From: Cyanobacteria bacterium QS_4_48_99
Lineage (GTDB): Bacteria; Cyanobacteriota; Cyanobacteriia; Cyanobacteriales; Rubidibacteraceae
Direction: 5' to 3'
Assembly (NCBI GenBank): GCA_003021505.1
Contig: PXPT01000166.1
Location: 1 to 64,000, forward strand
Length of the DNA stretch: 64,000 bases
The notes beneath the pieces were generated by a model that saw only the letters and a program-made list of their open reading frames with translations, was not told where the DNA came from and searched no databases. Both the position numbers and the translations under genes were made by a program. The number at the start of each line of letters is the position of its first letter. Positions within the stretch are counted from its first letter, which is position 1. Below are positions 34,879 through 44,690 of the stretch, piece by piece.

Positions 34879-36954
34879 ATGGCACGTACGATTCCGCTAG
34901 AGAAAGTCCGCAACATCGGAATTGCGGCGCACATCGATGCAGGGAAGACAACCACAACCGAACGAATCCTGTTCTACTCCGGGATCGCTCACAAGTTGGG
35001 TGAAGTCCATGACGGTAATGCTGTGATGGATTGGATGTCCCAAGAGAAAGAGCGGGGGATTACCATTACCGCCGCTGCCATTAGCACAAGCTGGCTAGAT
35101 CACAAGATCAATATTCTTGACACCCCTGGTCACGTGGACTTCACCATCGAAGTGGAACGCTCCATGCGGGTTTTGGATGGCGTAATTACTGTCCTTGACT
35201 CTGTTGGCGGCGTTCAGCCTCAGACCGAAACGGTGTGGCGGCAGGCAGACCGATATCAAGTACCTCGGATTGCCTTCGTGAATAAAATGGATCGCGCCGG
35301 GGCGGACTTCTACAAAGTTTATAACCAAATTAAAGAGCGCCTTAGAGCCAATGCTGTGCCCATCCAATTGCCGATTGGTCAGGAAAGCGAATTTCGAGGG
35401 CTGGTCGATCTGGTGAAGATGCGGGCATACATCTACCACAATGACCTCGGAACCGAAATCGAAGAAACCGAAATTCCTCAGGATGTCCTTGAAACTGCCC
35501 AAGAGTACCGCACCAAACTAGTTGAGGCAGCCGCAGAAACAGATGAGGCACTGTTAGAGAAGTACCTCGCTGAAGAAGAACTCACCGAAGATGAGATTCG
35601 TGGTGCACTTCGTAAGGGAACCCTCGATGGTACAGTTGTACCTATGCTAGGCGGTTCTTCCTTTAAAAACAAGGGTGTACAGTTGTTACTCAACGCCGTG
35701 GTGGATTACCTCCCGGCTCCCACCCAAGTGCCTCCGATTCAGGGAGTTTTGCCAGACGGAACCGAAGATACCCGACCGTCTGACGATGAGGAACCGACAT
35801 CCGCTCTCGCTTTCAAGGTGGCATCTGACCCCTACGGACGTTTAACCTTCGTTCGCGTCTATTCGGGAGTGCTACAAAAAGGCAGCTATATCTACAACGC
35901 CACCAAAGAGAAGAAAGAGCGGCTCTCGCGCTTGATTGTCATGAAATCCAACGAGCGGATTGAGGTGGACGAACTGCGCGCTGGAGAGTTGGGTGCTATT
36001 GTCGGACTGAAAGAGAGCACTACCGGCGATACCCTTTGCGATCAGAAGCATCCTATCGTCTTGGAATCGATTTACGTTCCCGAACCGGTGATTTCGGTGG
36101 CAGTGGAACCCAAAACGAAGCAGGATATGGACAAACTCTCCAAAGCACTTCAGGCTCTCTCGGACGAAGACCCCACTTTCCGCGTCAACCTCGATCCTGA
36201 AACGAACCAAACCGTGATTGCCGGAATGGGAGAGTTGCATCTGGAAATCTTAGTTGACCGGATGCTGCGAGAGTTCAAGGTAGAAGCCAATATTGGTCAA
36301 CCGCAAGTTGCCTACCGGGAGACGATTCGCCAGCCTGCCGATGCAGAAGGGAAATTTATCCGCCAAAGCGGTGGCAGAGGTCAATACGGTCACGTCGTTC
36401 TCAAAGTGGAACCAGCAGAGCCTACGAGTGGCTTCGAGTTTGTCTCGAAAATTGTTGGTGGCGTGATTCCCAAGGAGTACATTCCCTCTGTAGAAGAAGG
36501 GATTAAAGAAACCTGCGAATCAGGCATCCTCGCAGGATATCCTATGATTGACCTGAAAGCAACTTTAGTCGATGGTTCTTACCACGATGTGGACTCCTCG
36601 GAGATGGCTTTCAAGATTGCTGGTTCTATGGGAATCCGGGAAGCGGTCAACAAAGCAAAACCGGTTCTGTTGGAGCCGACGATGAAAGTTGCGGTGGAAG
36701 TCCCAGAAGATTTCCTTGGGGATATCATTGGCGACCTCAACTCCCGTCGGGGCAGCATTGAAAGCATGAACACCGAAGCGGGACTGGCCAAAGTTTCTGC
36801 TCTGGTTCCCCTGGCAGAAATGTTTGGTTACGCTACAGATATCCGCTCAAAAACTCAAGGTCGAGGGATTTTCTCGATGGAGTTTAGCAAATACGAGGAG
36901 GTGCCTCGCCATGTTGCTGAGGCAATTATTGCCAAAAATAAAGGGAACGCATAA
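34879..36954 (+). CDS. fusA: Elongation factor G
   Basis: A 691-residue translocation GTPase. GTP-binding motifs are AHIDAGKTT (G1), the switch I/G2 region [14 protein letters not shown] (G3) and NKMD (G4). Domains II-V follow with [11 protein letters not shown] and [11 protein letters not shown]; the domain IV tip [12 protein letters not shown] is conserved. The start at 34879 is fixed by the adjacent Shine-Dalgarno sequence. It is the third gene of the str operon, 23 bp before tufA. Cyanobacteria often carry further fusA paralogues; this operon copy is the canonical one. Confidence 0.98.
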   Translation: MARTIPLEKVRNIGIAAHIDAGKTTTTERILFYSGIAHKLGEVHDGNAVMDWMSQEKERGITITAAAISTSWLDHKINILDTPGHVDFTIEVERSMRVLDGVITVLDSVGGVQPQTETVWRQADRYQVPRIAFVNKMDRAGADFYKVYNQIKERLRANAVPIQLPIGQESEFRGLVDLVKMRAYIYHNDLGTEIEETEIPQDVLETAQEYRTKLVEAAAETDEALLEKYLAEEELTEDEIRGALRKGTLDGTVVPMLGGSSFKNKGVQLLLNAVVDYLPAPTQVPPIQGVLPDGTEDTRPSDDEEPTSALAFKVASDPYGRLTFVRVYSGVLQKGSYIYNATKEKKERLSRLIVMKSNERIEVDELRAGELGAIVGLKESTTGDTLCDQKHPIVLESIYVPEPVISVAVEPKTKQDMDKLSKALQALSDEDPTFRVNLDPETNQTVIAGMGELHLEILVDRMLREFKVEANIGQPQVAYRETIRQPADAEGKFIRQSGGRGQYGHVVLKVEPAEPTSGFEFVSKIVGGVIPKEYIPSVEEGIKETCESGILAGYPMIDLKATLVDGSYHDVDSSEMAFKIAGSMGIREAVNKAKPVLLEPTMKVAVEVPEDFLGDIIGDLNSRRGSIESMNTEAGLAKVSALVPLAEMFGYATDIRSKTQGRGIFSMEFSKYEEVPRHVAEAIIAKNKGNA

Positions 36955-36977
36955 CTAGCAAGAGGAACGATTAATTC

Positions 36978-38207
36978 ATGGCACGCCAAAAATTTGAACG
37001 GAATAAAGACCACGTCAATCTCGGCACAGTTGGTCACGTAGACCACGGCAAAACGACGCTTAGTGCAGCAATTTCGCTGACGTTAGCTTCAGCAGGTACA
37101 GGAAGAAGCTGGAAGTTTGAGGAAATCGATGCTGCCCCAGAAGAAAAGGCACGGGGTATCACGATTCAAACTGCCCACCTGGAGTATGAAACAAACAATC
37201 GTCACTATGCTCACGTAGACTGCCCAGGACACGCTGACTACGTGAAAAACATGATCACTGGGGCAGCGCAAATGGACGGTGCCATCCTGGTGGTATCTGC
37301 CGCTGATGGACCTATGCCCCAAACCCGGGAACATATCCTGCTGGCAAAGCAGGTGGGGATTACCAACCTGGTTGTCTTTTTGAACAAGCAAGACCAGGTA
37401 GACGACGAAGAACTCCTGGAACTGGTGGAGCTGGAAGTGCGTGAACTCTTGAGCGAGTACGAGTTTCCTGGAGATGAGATTCCCATTGTTTCCGGTTCAG
37501 CGCTGTCCGCTCTTGATGCCCTGAGCCAAGATCCCAATATTGAGCGAGGTAGCAATGAATGGGTGGATAAAGTCTATCAACTCATGGATGAGGTAGACCA
37601 ATACATTCCTACGCCAGAACGGGCAGTGGATCAGCCCTTCCTAATGGCAGTGGAAGACGTCTTCTCCATCACGGGTCGGGGAACAGTCGCCACTGGTCGG
37701 ATTGAGCGCGGCAAAATCAAAGTTGGCGAAACCGTGGAACTGGTAGGCATGCAAGATACTCGCAAAACCACTGTAACCGGCGTGGAAATGTTCCAGAAAA
37801 CCCTGGACGAGGGAATGGCTGGCGATAATGTCGGTGTGCTGCTGCGAGGAGTCCAAAAGGATCAAATTGAGCGGGGAATGGTGGTTGCCAAACCCGGTTC
37901 CATTACCCCTCACACTCAGTTTCAGTCTGAGGTATACGTCCTGAAAAAAGAAGAAGGTGGTCGGCACACACCTTTCTTTACAAATTACCGCCCCCAGTTC
38001 TTTGTGCGAACCACTGATGTCACTGGCACCATTCAATCATTTACTGCCGATGACGGTAGTACTGCCGAAATGGTGATGCCAGGCGATCGCGTAAAAATGA
38101 CAGTGGAGCTAATTAGCCCGATTGCAATTGAGCAGGGAATGCGCTTTGCCATCCGAGAAGGCGGTCGCACCATTGGTGCTGGCGTAGTCACCGAAATTGT
38201 CAAGTAG
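36978..38207 (+). CDS. tufA: Elongation factor Tu
   Basis: A 409-residue GTPase that delivers aminoacyl-tRNA to the ribosome. Motifs are GHVDHGKTT (G1), [13 protein letters not shown] (switch I), [10 protein letters not shown] (G3) and NKQDQVDD (G4). Length of 409 with the short insertion after G1 ([18 protein letters not shown]) is typical of cyanobacteria and plastids. The domain III ending [16 protein letters not shown] is standard. It follows fusA closely and is separated from rpsJ by a strong hairpin. Confidence 0.98.
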   Translation: MARQKFERNKDHVNLGTVGHVDHGKTTLSAAISLTLASAGTGRSWKFEEIDAAPEEKARGITIQTAHLEYETNNRHYAHVDCPGHADYVKNMITGAAQMDGAILVVSAADGPMPQTREHILLAKQVGITNLVVFLNKQDQVDDEELLELVELEVRELLSEYEFPGDEIPIVSGSALSALDALSQDPNIERGSNEWVDKVYQLMDEVDQYIPTPERAVDQPFLMAVEDVFSITGRGTVATGRIERGKIKVGETVELVGMQDTRKTTVTGVEMFQKTLDEGMAGDNVGVLLRGVQKDQIERGMVVAKPGSITPHTQFQSEVYVLKKEEGGRHTPFFTNYRPQFFVRTTDVTGTIQSFTADDGSTAEMVMPGDRVKMTVELISPIAIEQGMRFAIREGGRTIGAGVVTEIVK

Positions 38208-38228
38208 CTCACCAACTCAATCAGTTAT

Positions 38229-38262
38229 AGGAGCAGAAAGGCACTTGCCCTTCTGCTCCTTT
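38229..38262 (+). terminator. Hairpin between tufA and rpsJ
   Basis: GGAGCAGAA pairs with TTCTGCTCC (extended by GG/CC next to the loop), followed by TTTGT. A strong stem but a weak T-tract, so it may be a partial terminator or a 3'-end stabilising structure that lowers rpsJ expression relative to tufA. Confidence 0.6.
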
Positions 38263-38363
38263 GTACGGTAAGAGGTTGCCTCTAGCAACTAACCTTCAAC
38301 AGGCGCGTAAATTCGCATCTCTACCACCTGAATTCAAACACCTTCGAACCTAGAAAACTAAAC

Positions 38364-38681
38364 ATGGCAACGATCGCTCAACAGAAAATTCGCATTCGCC
38401 TCAAAGCGTTCGACCGACGCTTACTCGATACCTCTTGCGAGAAAATTGTCGATACTGCTAATCGCACTAACGCCACTGCTATTGGTCCGATTCCCTTGCC
38501 AACTACGCGGAAAGTATACTGTCTGCTGCGATCGCCCCACGTGGACAAAGATTCGCGGGAACACTTCGAGACTCGCACCCATCGGCGAATTATTGATATT
38601 TATCAGCCTTCCTCTAAAACCATTGATGCTCTCATGAAGCTCGACTTGCCCGCAGGCGTCGATATTGAAGTCAAACTTTAG
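38364..38681 (+). CDS. rpsJ: 30S ribosomal protein S10
   Basis: The 105-residue S10, a component of the 30S head that also acts as NusE in transcription antitermination. [34 protein letters not shown] and [13 protein letters not shown] are diagnostic. In cyanobacteria it typically follows tufA, as here. The 156 bp gap contains the hairpin described separately. Confidence 0.98.
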   Translation: MATIAQQKIRIRLKAFDRRLLDTSCEKIVDTANRTNATAIGPIPLPTTRKVYCLLRSPHVDKDSREHFETRTHRRIIDIYQPSSKTIDALMKLDLPAGVDIEVKL

Positions 38682-38700
38682 AGTTGTGCAGGCTGCGGAG

Positions 38701-38862
38701 ATGGAGTCTGTATCGAGTTGGAATTGAGGGGTGGAGGTTGCACCAAGTGCGGAGGTGCGGAGGTTTCTGTGCAGAGGGGAGGAGGAGATGGTGGGCTTGT
38801 TTGCTCTCCTGCTCCCCTGCCCCTCTGCTTCCCTGCTCCCCTGCCCCTGGAGCTCCTCTACG
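38701..38862. repeat. G-rich/C-rich dispersed repeat element
   Basis: A purine-rich arm (GTGCGGAGGTGCGGAGG, GTGCAGAGGGGAGGAGG), the core GGGCTTGTTTGCTC, and a pyrimidine arm (CCTGCTCCCCTGCCCCTCTGC). The arms can fold back on each other. It fills most of the rpsJ-LON domain gene spacer (38682-39008); the remainder shows no ORF. Confidence 0.6.
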
Positions 38863-39008
38863 ACCTTAACTATCCCATTATCGTGCAACACCCATCTAGG
38901 TGGGCGAGGTGTGGTGATCGCTATCCAGCAATGGTATAAGAGCAAACAATTAACACTTGCGTTACAATTCTTTATAGATAAAAGTAGCGCAGTTCTGACC
39001 CACGCAAA

Positions 39009-39650
39009 ATGGCATCTTCTTCCTCACTTGCTGTAAGAGAACTTCCCCTATTTCCACTGCCAGAGGTGGTTCTTTTTCCGGGACGTCCTCTCCCCTTACA
39101 TATTTTTGAGTTTCGCTACAGAATCATGATGAACACGATTCTAGATAGCGATAGCCGTTTTGGTGTGTTGATGTTCGACCCCACTCAAGGTGAAATTGCA
39201 TCTGTAGGCTGCTGCGCTGAAACCATTCACGTCCAGCGTTTACCAGACGACCGCATGAAGATTGTAACGCTAGGACAGCAAAGGTTTCGCCTCCTGGAAC
39301 ACGTCCGTGAAAAGCCCTATCGGGTTGGTTTGGTGGAATGGATCGAGGATGAACCGCCCGAAGAAGATATTAAACCCATGGCAACGGAAGTAGAGCAGCT
39401 ATTGCGCGATGTTGTACAGTTGTCTGCCAAGTTGACAGATCAAACCATCGAACTGCCTGAAGACCTTCCCAGCTTGCCTACCGAGTTGTCTTACTGGGTG
39501 GCGAGTAACCTTTATGGTGTCGCAAGTGAGCAGCAGACTCTCTTAGAAATGCAGAATACCGCAACTCGCTTGCAACGAGAATCAGAAATTCTTTCTTCTA
39601 CTCGGAATAATCTTGCTGCTCGGACGGCGCTTAAGGACGTTCTGGAGTAA
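39009..39650 (+). CDS. LON-substrate-binding-domain protein
   Basis: A 213-residue protein consisting only of the N-terminal substrate-binding domain of Lon protease (PUA-like fold). It has RELPLFPLPEVVLFPGRPLPLHIFE and the FRYRIMM stretch, followed by a helical C-terminus. It lacks the AAA ATPase and the Ser-Lys protease domains, so it is not a protease. Free-standing LonN proteins are common in cyanobacteria and plants, where they may act as adaptor or substrate-recognition proteins. Its neighbour pheA is convergent. Confidence 0.85.
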   Translation: MASSSSLAVRELPLFPLPEVVLFPGRPLPLHIFEFRYRIMMNTILDSDSRFGVLMFDPTQGEIASVGCCAETIHVQRLPDDRMKIVTLGQQRFRLLEHVREKPYRVGLVEWIEDEPPEEDIKPMATEVEQLLRDVVQLSAKLTDQTIELPEDLPSLPTELSYWVASNLYGVASEQQTLLEMQNTATRLQRESEILSSTRNNLAARTALKDVLE

Positions 39651-39674
39651 TTGGGGATGGGTTGATTCCGAATT

Positions 39675-39689
39675 GGAGCGAAGCGACTT
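39675..39689 (+). repeat. Dispersed GGAGCGAAGCGACTT motif
   Basis: The 15-mer is identical to 17193-17207. It lies in the convergent spacer between the LON-domain gene and pheA. Confidence 0.55.
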
Positions 39690-39782
39690 GACAGAAGAAT
39701 TTTGGAAATGGAGTTAAGAATTGCCACAGGTTTCTTGCTTTTAATCGTGGGATAATCCGCGCATCAAGTGATGTGGTGAGTC

Positions 39783-40637
39783 TCAATCATCTGGAAGCGG
39801 AATAGTCAAAGTGCTGTAATTACCAAAAATTTTCAGAATTTCTGTGTAACCTGGTAATTCCTCTAAAGCAGCCTGGACAGAGGGTTGATTGGTATCTCCT
39901 TCCAAGTCAATAAAGAACAGGTATTCCCCGAGTGATCGCTTCGTGGGACGAGACTCGATTCGACTCAGGTTTATCCCCCGTTGAGCAAAAACGGAGAGCG
40001 GCTTAGCCAAGGAACCAGGCATATTGGCAGGCATACTAAATGCTAGGGAGATGTGACTACCGTTAGTGGAAGGCTGTAAGCCCAGTACCCAAAAACGAGT
40101 GCAGTTGTCAGGATAATCATTAATTTCAGAGGCTAGAATCGACAAATCGTAGAGCTGGGATGCGCGAGGCGAAGCAATCGCTGCAGCATGAGCATCGCCA
40201 GCAAGATATTGCAGAGCCTCCGCACTAGATTGAGTAGGGGAAAGCTCAACTGAAGGAAGAAACTGCTCTAGCCACCCTCGACACTGAGCTAAAGCTTGGG
40301 GATGGGAATAAACCGTTCGGATTGTCTCCAAAGATGACTCCCCAGACAAGAGGGCATGCGAGATAGGTAAGACCAGCCCTTGCTGAACTTGTAATTTGTC
40401 TAACTGCCAGAGAGTATCCAAAGTAATCGCCACGCTGCCCTCTATCGAATTTTCGACAGGGACAACAGCTAAATCCGCCTCTCCCTGAGCCACCGAATGT
40501 AGTGTCTGGGTAATACTAGGGTAAGGAGATAACCAACATTGCTGATCTCTCTGCTGGGCGAGCCAGCTCGAATACGCTAAAGCCGCAGCTTCAGCATAAG
40601 TACCCGTTGGTCCTAAATGGGCAATAGAAATTGCCAT
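39783..40637 (-). CDS. pheA: Prephenate dehydratase
   Basis: A 284-residue monofunctional enzyme that converts prephenate to phenylpyruvate for phenylalanine synthesis. It starts with AHLGPTGTYAEAAAL and contains the VPVENSIEGSVAITLD catalytic block and the TRFWVLG motif (Thr essential in the family). A C-terminal ACT domain (about 195-275) with the NLSRIESRPTKRSLGEYLFF signature gives phenylalanine feedback inhibition. No chorismate mutase domain is fused. The gene is alone on its strand here, divergent from the DUF1997 gene. Confidence 0.96.
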   Translation of the reverse strand: MAISIAHLGPTGTYAEAAALAYSSWLAQQRDQQCWLSPYPSITQTLHSVAQGEADLAVVPVENSIEGSVAITLDTLWQLDKLQVQQGLVLPISHALLSGESSLETIRTVYSHPQALAQCRGWLEQFLPSVELSPTQSSAEALQYLAGDAHAAAIASPRASQLYDLSILASEINDYPDNCTRFWVLGLQPSTNGSHISLAFSMPANMPGSLAKPLSVFAQRGINLSRIESRPTKRSLGEYLFFIDLEGDTNQPSVQAALEELPGYTEILKIFGNYSTLTIPLPDD

Positions 40638-40842
40638 AGATTACCTGCTCCCAGCTCACAGCCTTACCTAAATTCCCAAGTTTTCCAACATCATGCCGCT
40701 TTTATCCTGCTTCAGAAAGAGGGATTGGTATAAGTTGAAATTTTATGATCAACATTAGACTCAATCAACAGTTAAGTTTAAAAGCTCACCTTAATCCAGG
40801 AAGAGCTGCAAAGTAAAATTAACTTAGAACTCATCCTTCTTT

Positions 40843-41412
40843 ATGAAGAATATCCGCTTTACTGCTTCCGAGTCAGTAGAAATCCCTGTCGAGGAGCAAT
40901 ATGTCCCCATTGAGCATTATCTACGCCAGCCTGAACGCCTAGTAAAAGCGATCGCTGATCCCAACTTAACCGAGCAGCTTTCTCAGGAGCGTTTTCGCGT
41001 CAAAATGCGCCCCAAAAGCTTCTTAATGTATCGCTTTCAGCCTGCCGTGGTTCTCAAAGTCTCGCCTGCTAGCGACGGAACCATCCATTTAAACTCCCAA
41101 GATTGTGCCATTCTAGGAAACGAGTATATCAACAAGCGTTTTGGGTTGGATGTCATCGGTAAATTATCTGCCACTCCAGTCGAAGGGACAACCCATCTCA
41201 AAGGAAGAGCAGACGTAGAAGTTAGGGTGGAACTGCCTCCTGCTCTTTGGTTTACGCCACAGTCTCTTTTAGAAAAGACGGGCAATAGTTTAGTCAAAAT
41301 GGTACTGGGCAGAATTAAACAACAATTACTCAACCAGCTAATCGCAGACTATTATCAGTGGGCAAATAGCGATACCTCGCAAGAGACTACTAGTCATACG
41401 ACAGCATCGTAG
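40843..41412 (+). CDS. DUF1997 family protein
   Basis: A 189-residue soluble protein of the DUF1997 family, found in cyanobacteria and plastid-bearing plants and without a firmly known function. Recognised by RFRVKMRPKSFLMYRFQP, followed by beta strands (VLKVSPASDGTIHL) and VELPPALWFTPQSLLEKTGN, then a C-terminal amphipathic helix (MVLGRIKQQLLNQLIADYYQW). The fold probably resembles a lipid-binding START-like cavity. No signal peptide is present. It is convergent with rnhB. Confidence 0.8.
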   Translation: MKNIRFTASESVEIPVEEQYVPIEHYLRQPERLVKAIADPNLTEQLSQERFRVKMRPKSFLMYRFQPAVVLKVSPASDGTIHLNSQDCAILGNEYINKRFGLDVIGKLSATPVEGTTHLKGRADVEVRVELPPALWFTPQSLLEKTGNSLVKMVLGRIKQQLLNQLIADYYQWANSDTSQETTSHTTAS

Positions 41413-41441
41413 GTAATTCGGAATTATTTTTTGTTCCCGCG

Positions 41442-42080
41442 TTATCTGTTTATCCGACAAGCAAAAAAAGACATGCGGTGCTGGGGGGAACAACCATACT
41501 GGCGCAATGCTAGCTTATGCCGCTTCGTTGCGTATCCCTTATTGGCAGCGAGATCGTAGATGGGATACTTTTGAGCAAGGCGCACGATTTGATCGTCTCG
41601 CCAGACTTTAGCAATAATACTAGCAGCCGCGATCGCTCGTGATCGCTGATCCCCTTTCACTAAGGTTTTTTGTGGCACTGACAACTCAGGAATAGTAAAA
41701 TTCCCATCCACCAAGCAAATGGCTGGCTGCACCTCCAGCTTGACGACTGCTCGCCTCATCGCCAGTAACGATGCCTGGAAAACATTGATGCGGTCGATTT
41801 CGTCAGGGGTGGCGTAGCCAATTGCCCAACCCATAACTAGTGCTTGAATCCGTTGAGCTAGTTCTAAACGCCGTTTGGCAGAGAGTTGCTTACTATCAGT
41901 AACCCCTGCCTCATCGAGTTGTGGCAATGCCGACATCGGTAAAATTACGGCTGATGCCACCACTGATCCAAACAAAGCCCCTCGTCCCACTTCATCCACT
42001 CCAGCCACTCGTGCTGAGTTGTCTGCTAACTCCGGCAACTGAGAGCAATCAAAGGGCGGGAGGGTTTGCTTTTTTGGCAT
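41442..42080 (-). CDS. rnhB: Ribonuclease HII
   Basis: A 212-residue enzyme that cleaves RNA in RNA-DNA hybrids and removes misincorporated ribonucleotides. The GVDEVGRGALFGSVVASAVI start supplies Asp and Glu of the DEDD active site; DGNF and DDQIV supply the later acidic residues, and KGDQRSRAIAAASIIAKVWRD is the family signature. It is downstream of rne on the same strand with a 154 bp repeat-bearing gap, an arrangement often seen in cyanobacteria that places two RNA-processing genes together. Confidence 0.95.
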   Translation of the reverse strand: MPKKQTLPPFDCSQLPELADNSARVAGVDEVGRGALFGSVVASAVILPMSALPQLDEAGVTDSKQLSAKRRLELAQRIQALVMGWAIGYATPDEIDRINVFQASLLAMRRAVVKLEVQPAICLVDGNFTIPELSVPQKTLVKGDQRSRAIAAASIIAKVWRDDQIVRLAQKYPIYDLAANKGYATKRHKLALRQYGCSPQHRMSFFACRINR

Positions 42081-42195
42081 CGATTAAAGGGTTGAAGGCT
42101 TGAAAGTTGTTCGCGTTCGCCGTAAGGCGTTCTCGAAGAGTAGCGTTCTCTGTAGGAGTAGGTTGAAGGTTATGTATAAGTCAATTCACTTGTAA

Positions 42196-42231
42196 CATTC
42201 AACCTGCAACCTGTAACCCCTAACCTATAAC
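42196..42231. repeat. AACCTGCAACCTGTAACC tandem repeat
   Basis: Several tandem seven- to eight-base units of the AACCTG(C/T)A type; the complement TTGCAGGT recurs near 47362, 48077, 50030, 58499 and 61768. It lies between rne and rnhB. Confidence 0.6.
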
Positions 42232-42234
42232 GTT

Positions 42235-44145
42235 TCACGCTTGGGAGGCTTGAGCAAAACTGGCGGAAGAGCGACGGCGGCGGCGACGCGCTGAATGGTT
42301 GTTATCGGAGTCGTTGTGGTTGGATTCGCTATCGTCTGATTCGGGTTTAGACGCTGTATTATTTGTGGAATCGGGATAGGTTTCAGCAGAGGAATTTTCC
42401 GCTGTGGAGTTCGACGCTTCTGGCTGTTTAACTGTCAAAATAACTGAGTTGGGGTCTTTAACCTCTTGCTCTAAACGCACCAGCGGAGACAGTCCCATCA
42501 ACGCATAGACATCTTGCTCCCGTGGTGTCATTTCTACTGAAACAGTTTTGGGCTTCTGCTCCTCTCGCCGAGAACTACTAGTGGTCTGAGGCTTTTTTGT
42601 GGGTTCAGGAGTTGTCGTAGAAGTTTCTTTTTCCGGTTTTGAGGGATGCTCTTTACCATTAGCCTTGCGAGACTTGCCTTTGCCACCCGATTCTTTTTTA
42701 GGTGTTGGTTCGCTTAAGCGACCGCGGCGACGGCGAGTGTTGTTGTTGGTTGCCCCGGAATAACTGGGATGATGTAGCAACTCCTGGTCTTGGTCGCTCT
42801 GGTCAGCCGTAGTATCCCATGTCTCCACTTCCTCAGCCTGGGGATTTGCCGATTTTCCACGCATAGATGGAACAGCAGAGGGCGCTACTTCAGCGGATTC
42901 GCCTTCAGACTCACCAGGCAAGCGAACCAAGTGCCCCAATCCACCGCAGCTTGGGCAGGAGTCACCAAACAACTCGTAAACACTCTGACCCTGGCGCTTG
43001 CGAGTCAATTCAATCAAGCCTAGTTCCGAAAGTTGCGAAATCTGCGGTCTAGCTTTGTCCTCTTTCAGTGCTTGGTTAAAGTATTCCAGCACTTTTAGTT
43101 GGTCACGCCGCGAATCCATATCGATAAAGTCCACAATGATCACACCGCCAATCTTGCGCAGGCGTAGCTGGCGGGCAATCTCGGAAGCCGCTTCGCAATT
43201 GGTCCAAAGAACCGTCTCTCGTGACGTTGCAGAACGAGTAAAGGAACCGGAGTTGACATCAATCACCGTCAAAGCTTCTGTGGGCTCAATAATGATGTAG
43301 CCACCGGAAGGGAGCTCTACTCTGGGCTTCAGGGCTGCTTGAATCGCAGCATTGACGCGGAAGTATTCTAAAATGGGCTGGCGATCGCGGTAGTGGTCAA
43401 TTAAGACACCACTGGGCGCACGTCCCCCATTCCAATTTGTAAGTTGCTCTTTGACTTGCTTCACCCCAGCCTGGGAGTCCACTACAATGCGATTGACCTC
43501 GGTGGTGTAAGTATCGCGCAGGACACGCTGAATAAAATCGTCGTCGCGGTTAAGCAATGCGGGGGAGCGAGAGGAGTTTGCCTGCTGCTGAATCGACTCC
43601 CACTGCTTTTGCAGCGCCTCCAAGTCTTCCATAATTGCTTCTTCTGGTTGCTCCTCGGCTTCAGTTCGCACCAGCAACCCCATTCCAGCAGGTTTAATTA
43701 AAATTGCCAGTGCTCTCAGGCGAGAGCGTTCGTTGTCACTACTGACACGCCGGGAAAGATGCACCCCTCGTCCGTAAGGCATCAGAACCAGATAGCGCCC
43801 CGGTAAGGTAATGTTGCCCGTGAGTCGAGGACCTTTATTGCCGGTGGGTTCTTTCATTACCTGCACCAGGACTTTCTGCTGGGGAGTAAGGAGCTCTGTA
43901 ATCGCACCTGCACTCCGTTTCAAGCGCAGTGGACCTAAATCGGTGACGTGCATGAAACCATTGCGCTCAGCATCGGCAATATTGACAAACGCCGCATCTA
44001 TCCCTGGTATGACATTTTCAACAACGCCGAGATAAATATCACTAACCTGTTGCTTATTCGCGGCAACAACTAGTTCTTCGATTTGATCTTCGGAAAAGAC
44101 AGCAGCAATTTGATGTTGCTCCGCAATGATAATTTGCTTTGGCAT
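42235..44145 (-). CDS. rne: Ribonuclease E/G
   Basis: A 636-residue endoribonuclease, the core of cyanobacterial RNA decay. It has an S1 RNA-binding domain (about residues 35-120), a 5'-sensor and RNase H-like region, catalytic acidic residues in TVIDVNSGSF and IVDFIDMDSRRD, and a zinc-link CPSCGGLG near 396 for tetramer assembly. The C-terminal 220 residues are disordered. The RRRRRRSS stretch near the end matches the arginine-rich peptide reported to bind PNPase in cyanobacteria. rne genes typically have long autoregulatory leaders; the 540 bp upstream spacer fits this. Confidence 0.96.
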   Translation of the reverse strand: MPKQIIIAEQHQIAAVFSEDQIEELVVAANKQQVSDIYLGVVENVIPGIDAAFVNIADAERNGFMHVTDLGPLRLKRSAGAITELLTPQQKVLVQVMKEPTGNKGPRLTGNITLPGRYLVLMPYGRGVHLSRRVSSDNERSRLRALAILIKPAGMGLLVRTEAEEQPEEAIMEDLEALQKQWESIQQQANSSRSPALLNRDDDFIQRVLRDTYTTEVNRIVVDSQAGVKQVKEQLTNWNGGRAPSGVLIDHYRDRQPILEYFRVNAAIQAALKPRVELPSGGYIIIEPTEALTVIDVNSGSFTRSATSRETVLWTNCEAASEIARQLRLRKIGGVIIVDFIDMDSRRDQLKVLEYFNQALKEDKARPQISQLSELGLIELTRKRQGQSVYELFGDSCPSCGGLGHLVRLPGESEGESAEVAPSAVPSMRGKSANPQAEEVETWDTTADQSDQDQELLHHPSYSGATNNNTRRRRGRLSEPTPKKESGGKGKSRKANGKEHPSKPEKETSTTTPEPTKKPQTTSSSRREEQKPKTVSVEMTPREQDVYALMGLSPLVRLEQEVKDPNSVILTVKQPEASNSTAENSSAETYPDSTNNTASKPESDDSESNHNDSDNNHSARRRRRRSSASFAQASQA

Positions 44146-44690
44146 GCAATTTCCTCAAAATTTTGTAGCAGCTTGAGGCACCACGACCTTGTGCCTTTCA
44201 ACCCTAAGCTCGTTACGCTGTTAGCATACCTATGGTGCAACTATTACGCCTTGAGCTTATAGGAAAACTGCGTAAGTGAATCATTCTAGCTATGCGTAGA
44301 GAAGAGAATTAGAAGACCTGTGCTTACTTCACAATGTTTACTTCTGCTAGTCGCTCAACTGGCCACATCCTTTCTGGCAGACTCTCCAGTTTCAAGCGCT
44401 CCATCTTGCTTTGATAGACGCGCTTAACCAGTCTGGAGAAGTTCTAGAGTGCCGACCAGCTTTCGATTGCATCTGCCAATGGTTTTTCATTGATATCAAG
44501 CCAGTGGAGCTACCATGCCACAGTTGCTCCGATTGAGCAGTTTCATCCTGCTGACTTTAGATGCTGTCGAATTTCAGCAGAGAGCATCCTCTAATCTTAA
44601 TCCGACTATAACTGTAATTTGGAATGAGTGACAAGTTAGATGGGAAGGGAAAGGAAGCAGAGTCTGATTAACAACAGCACTAACCCAGCC
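44146..44690. other. Spacer upstream of rne
   Basis: A stretch of 545 bp between rne and the cysteine desulfurase gene, both on the minus strand. Its rne-proximal part (44146-44320) would be the rne leader. The middle (44324-44590) may be a decayed gene (separate entry). I see no RNA motif. Confidence 0.45.
44324..44590 (-). pseudogene. Possible decayed small gene with three in-frame stops
   Basis: From an ATG near 44587 a single frame reads MLSAEIRQHLKSAG, stop, NCSIGATVAW, stop, LHWLDINEKPLADAIESWSAL, stop, then NFSRLVKRVYQSKMERLKL and ESLPERMWPVERLAEVNIVK to TAA. Composition is protein-like throughout and the frame never shifts, which suggests a gene inactivated by point mutations. The family is not recognised; a transposase tail or a small cyanobacterial hypothetical are possibilities. 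Three stops in 88 codons are close to chance, so confidence is low. Confidence 0.35.

Noticed and set aside
37089-38036. 100-131 codon antisense frames within tufA
   Set aside because: Caused by codon bias in a highly conserved gene; no independent support.
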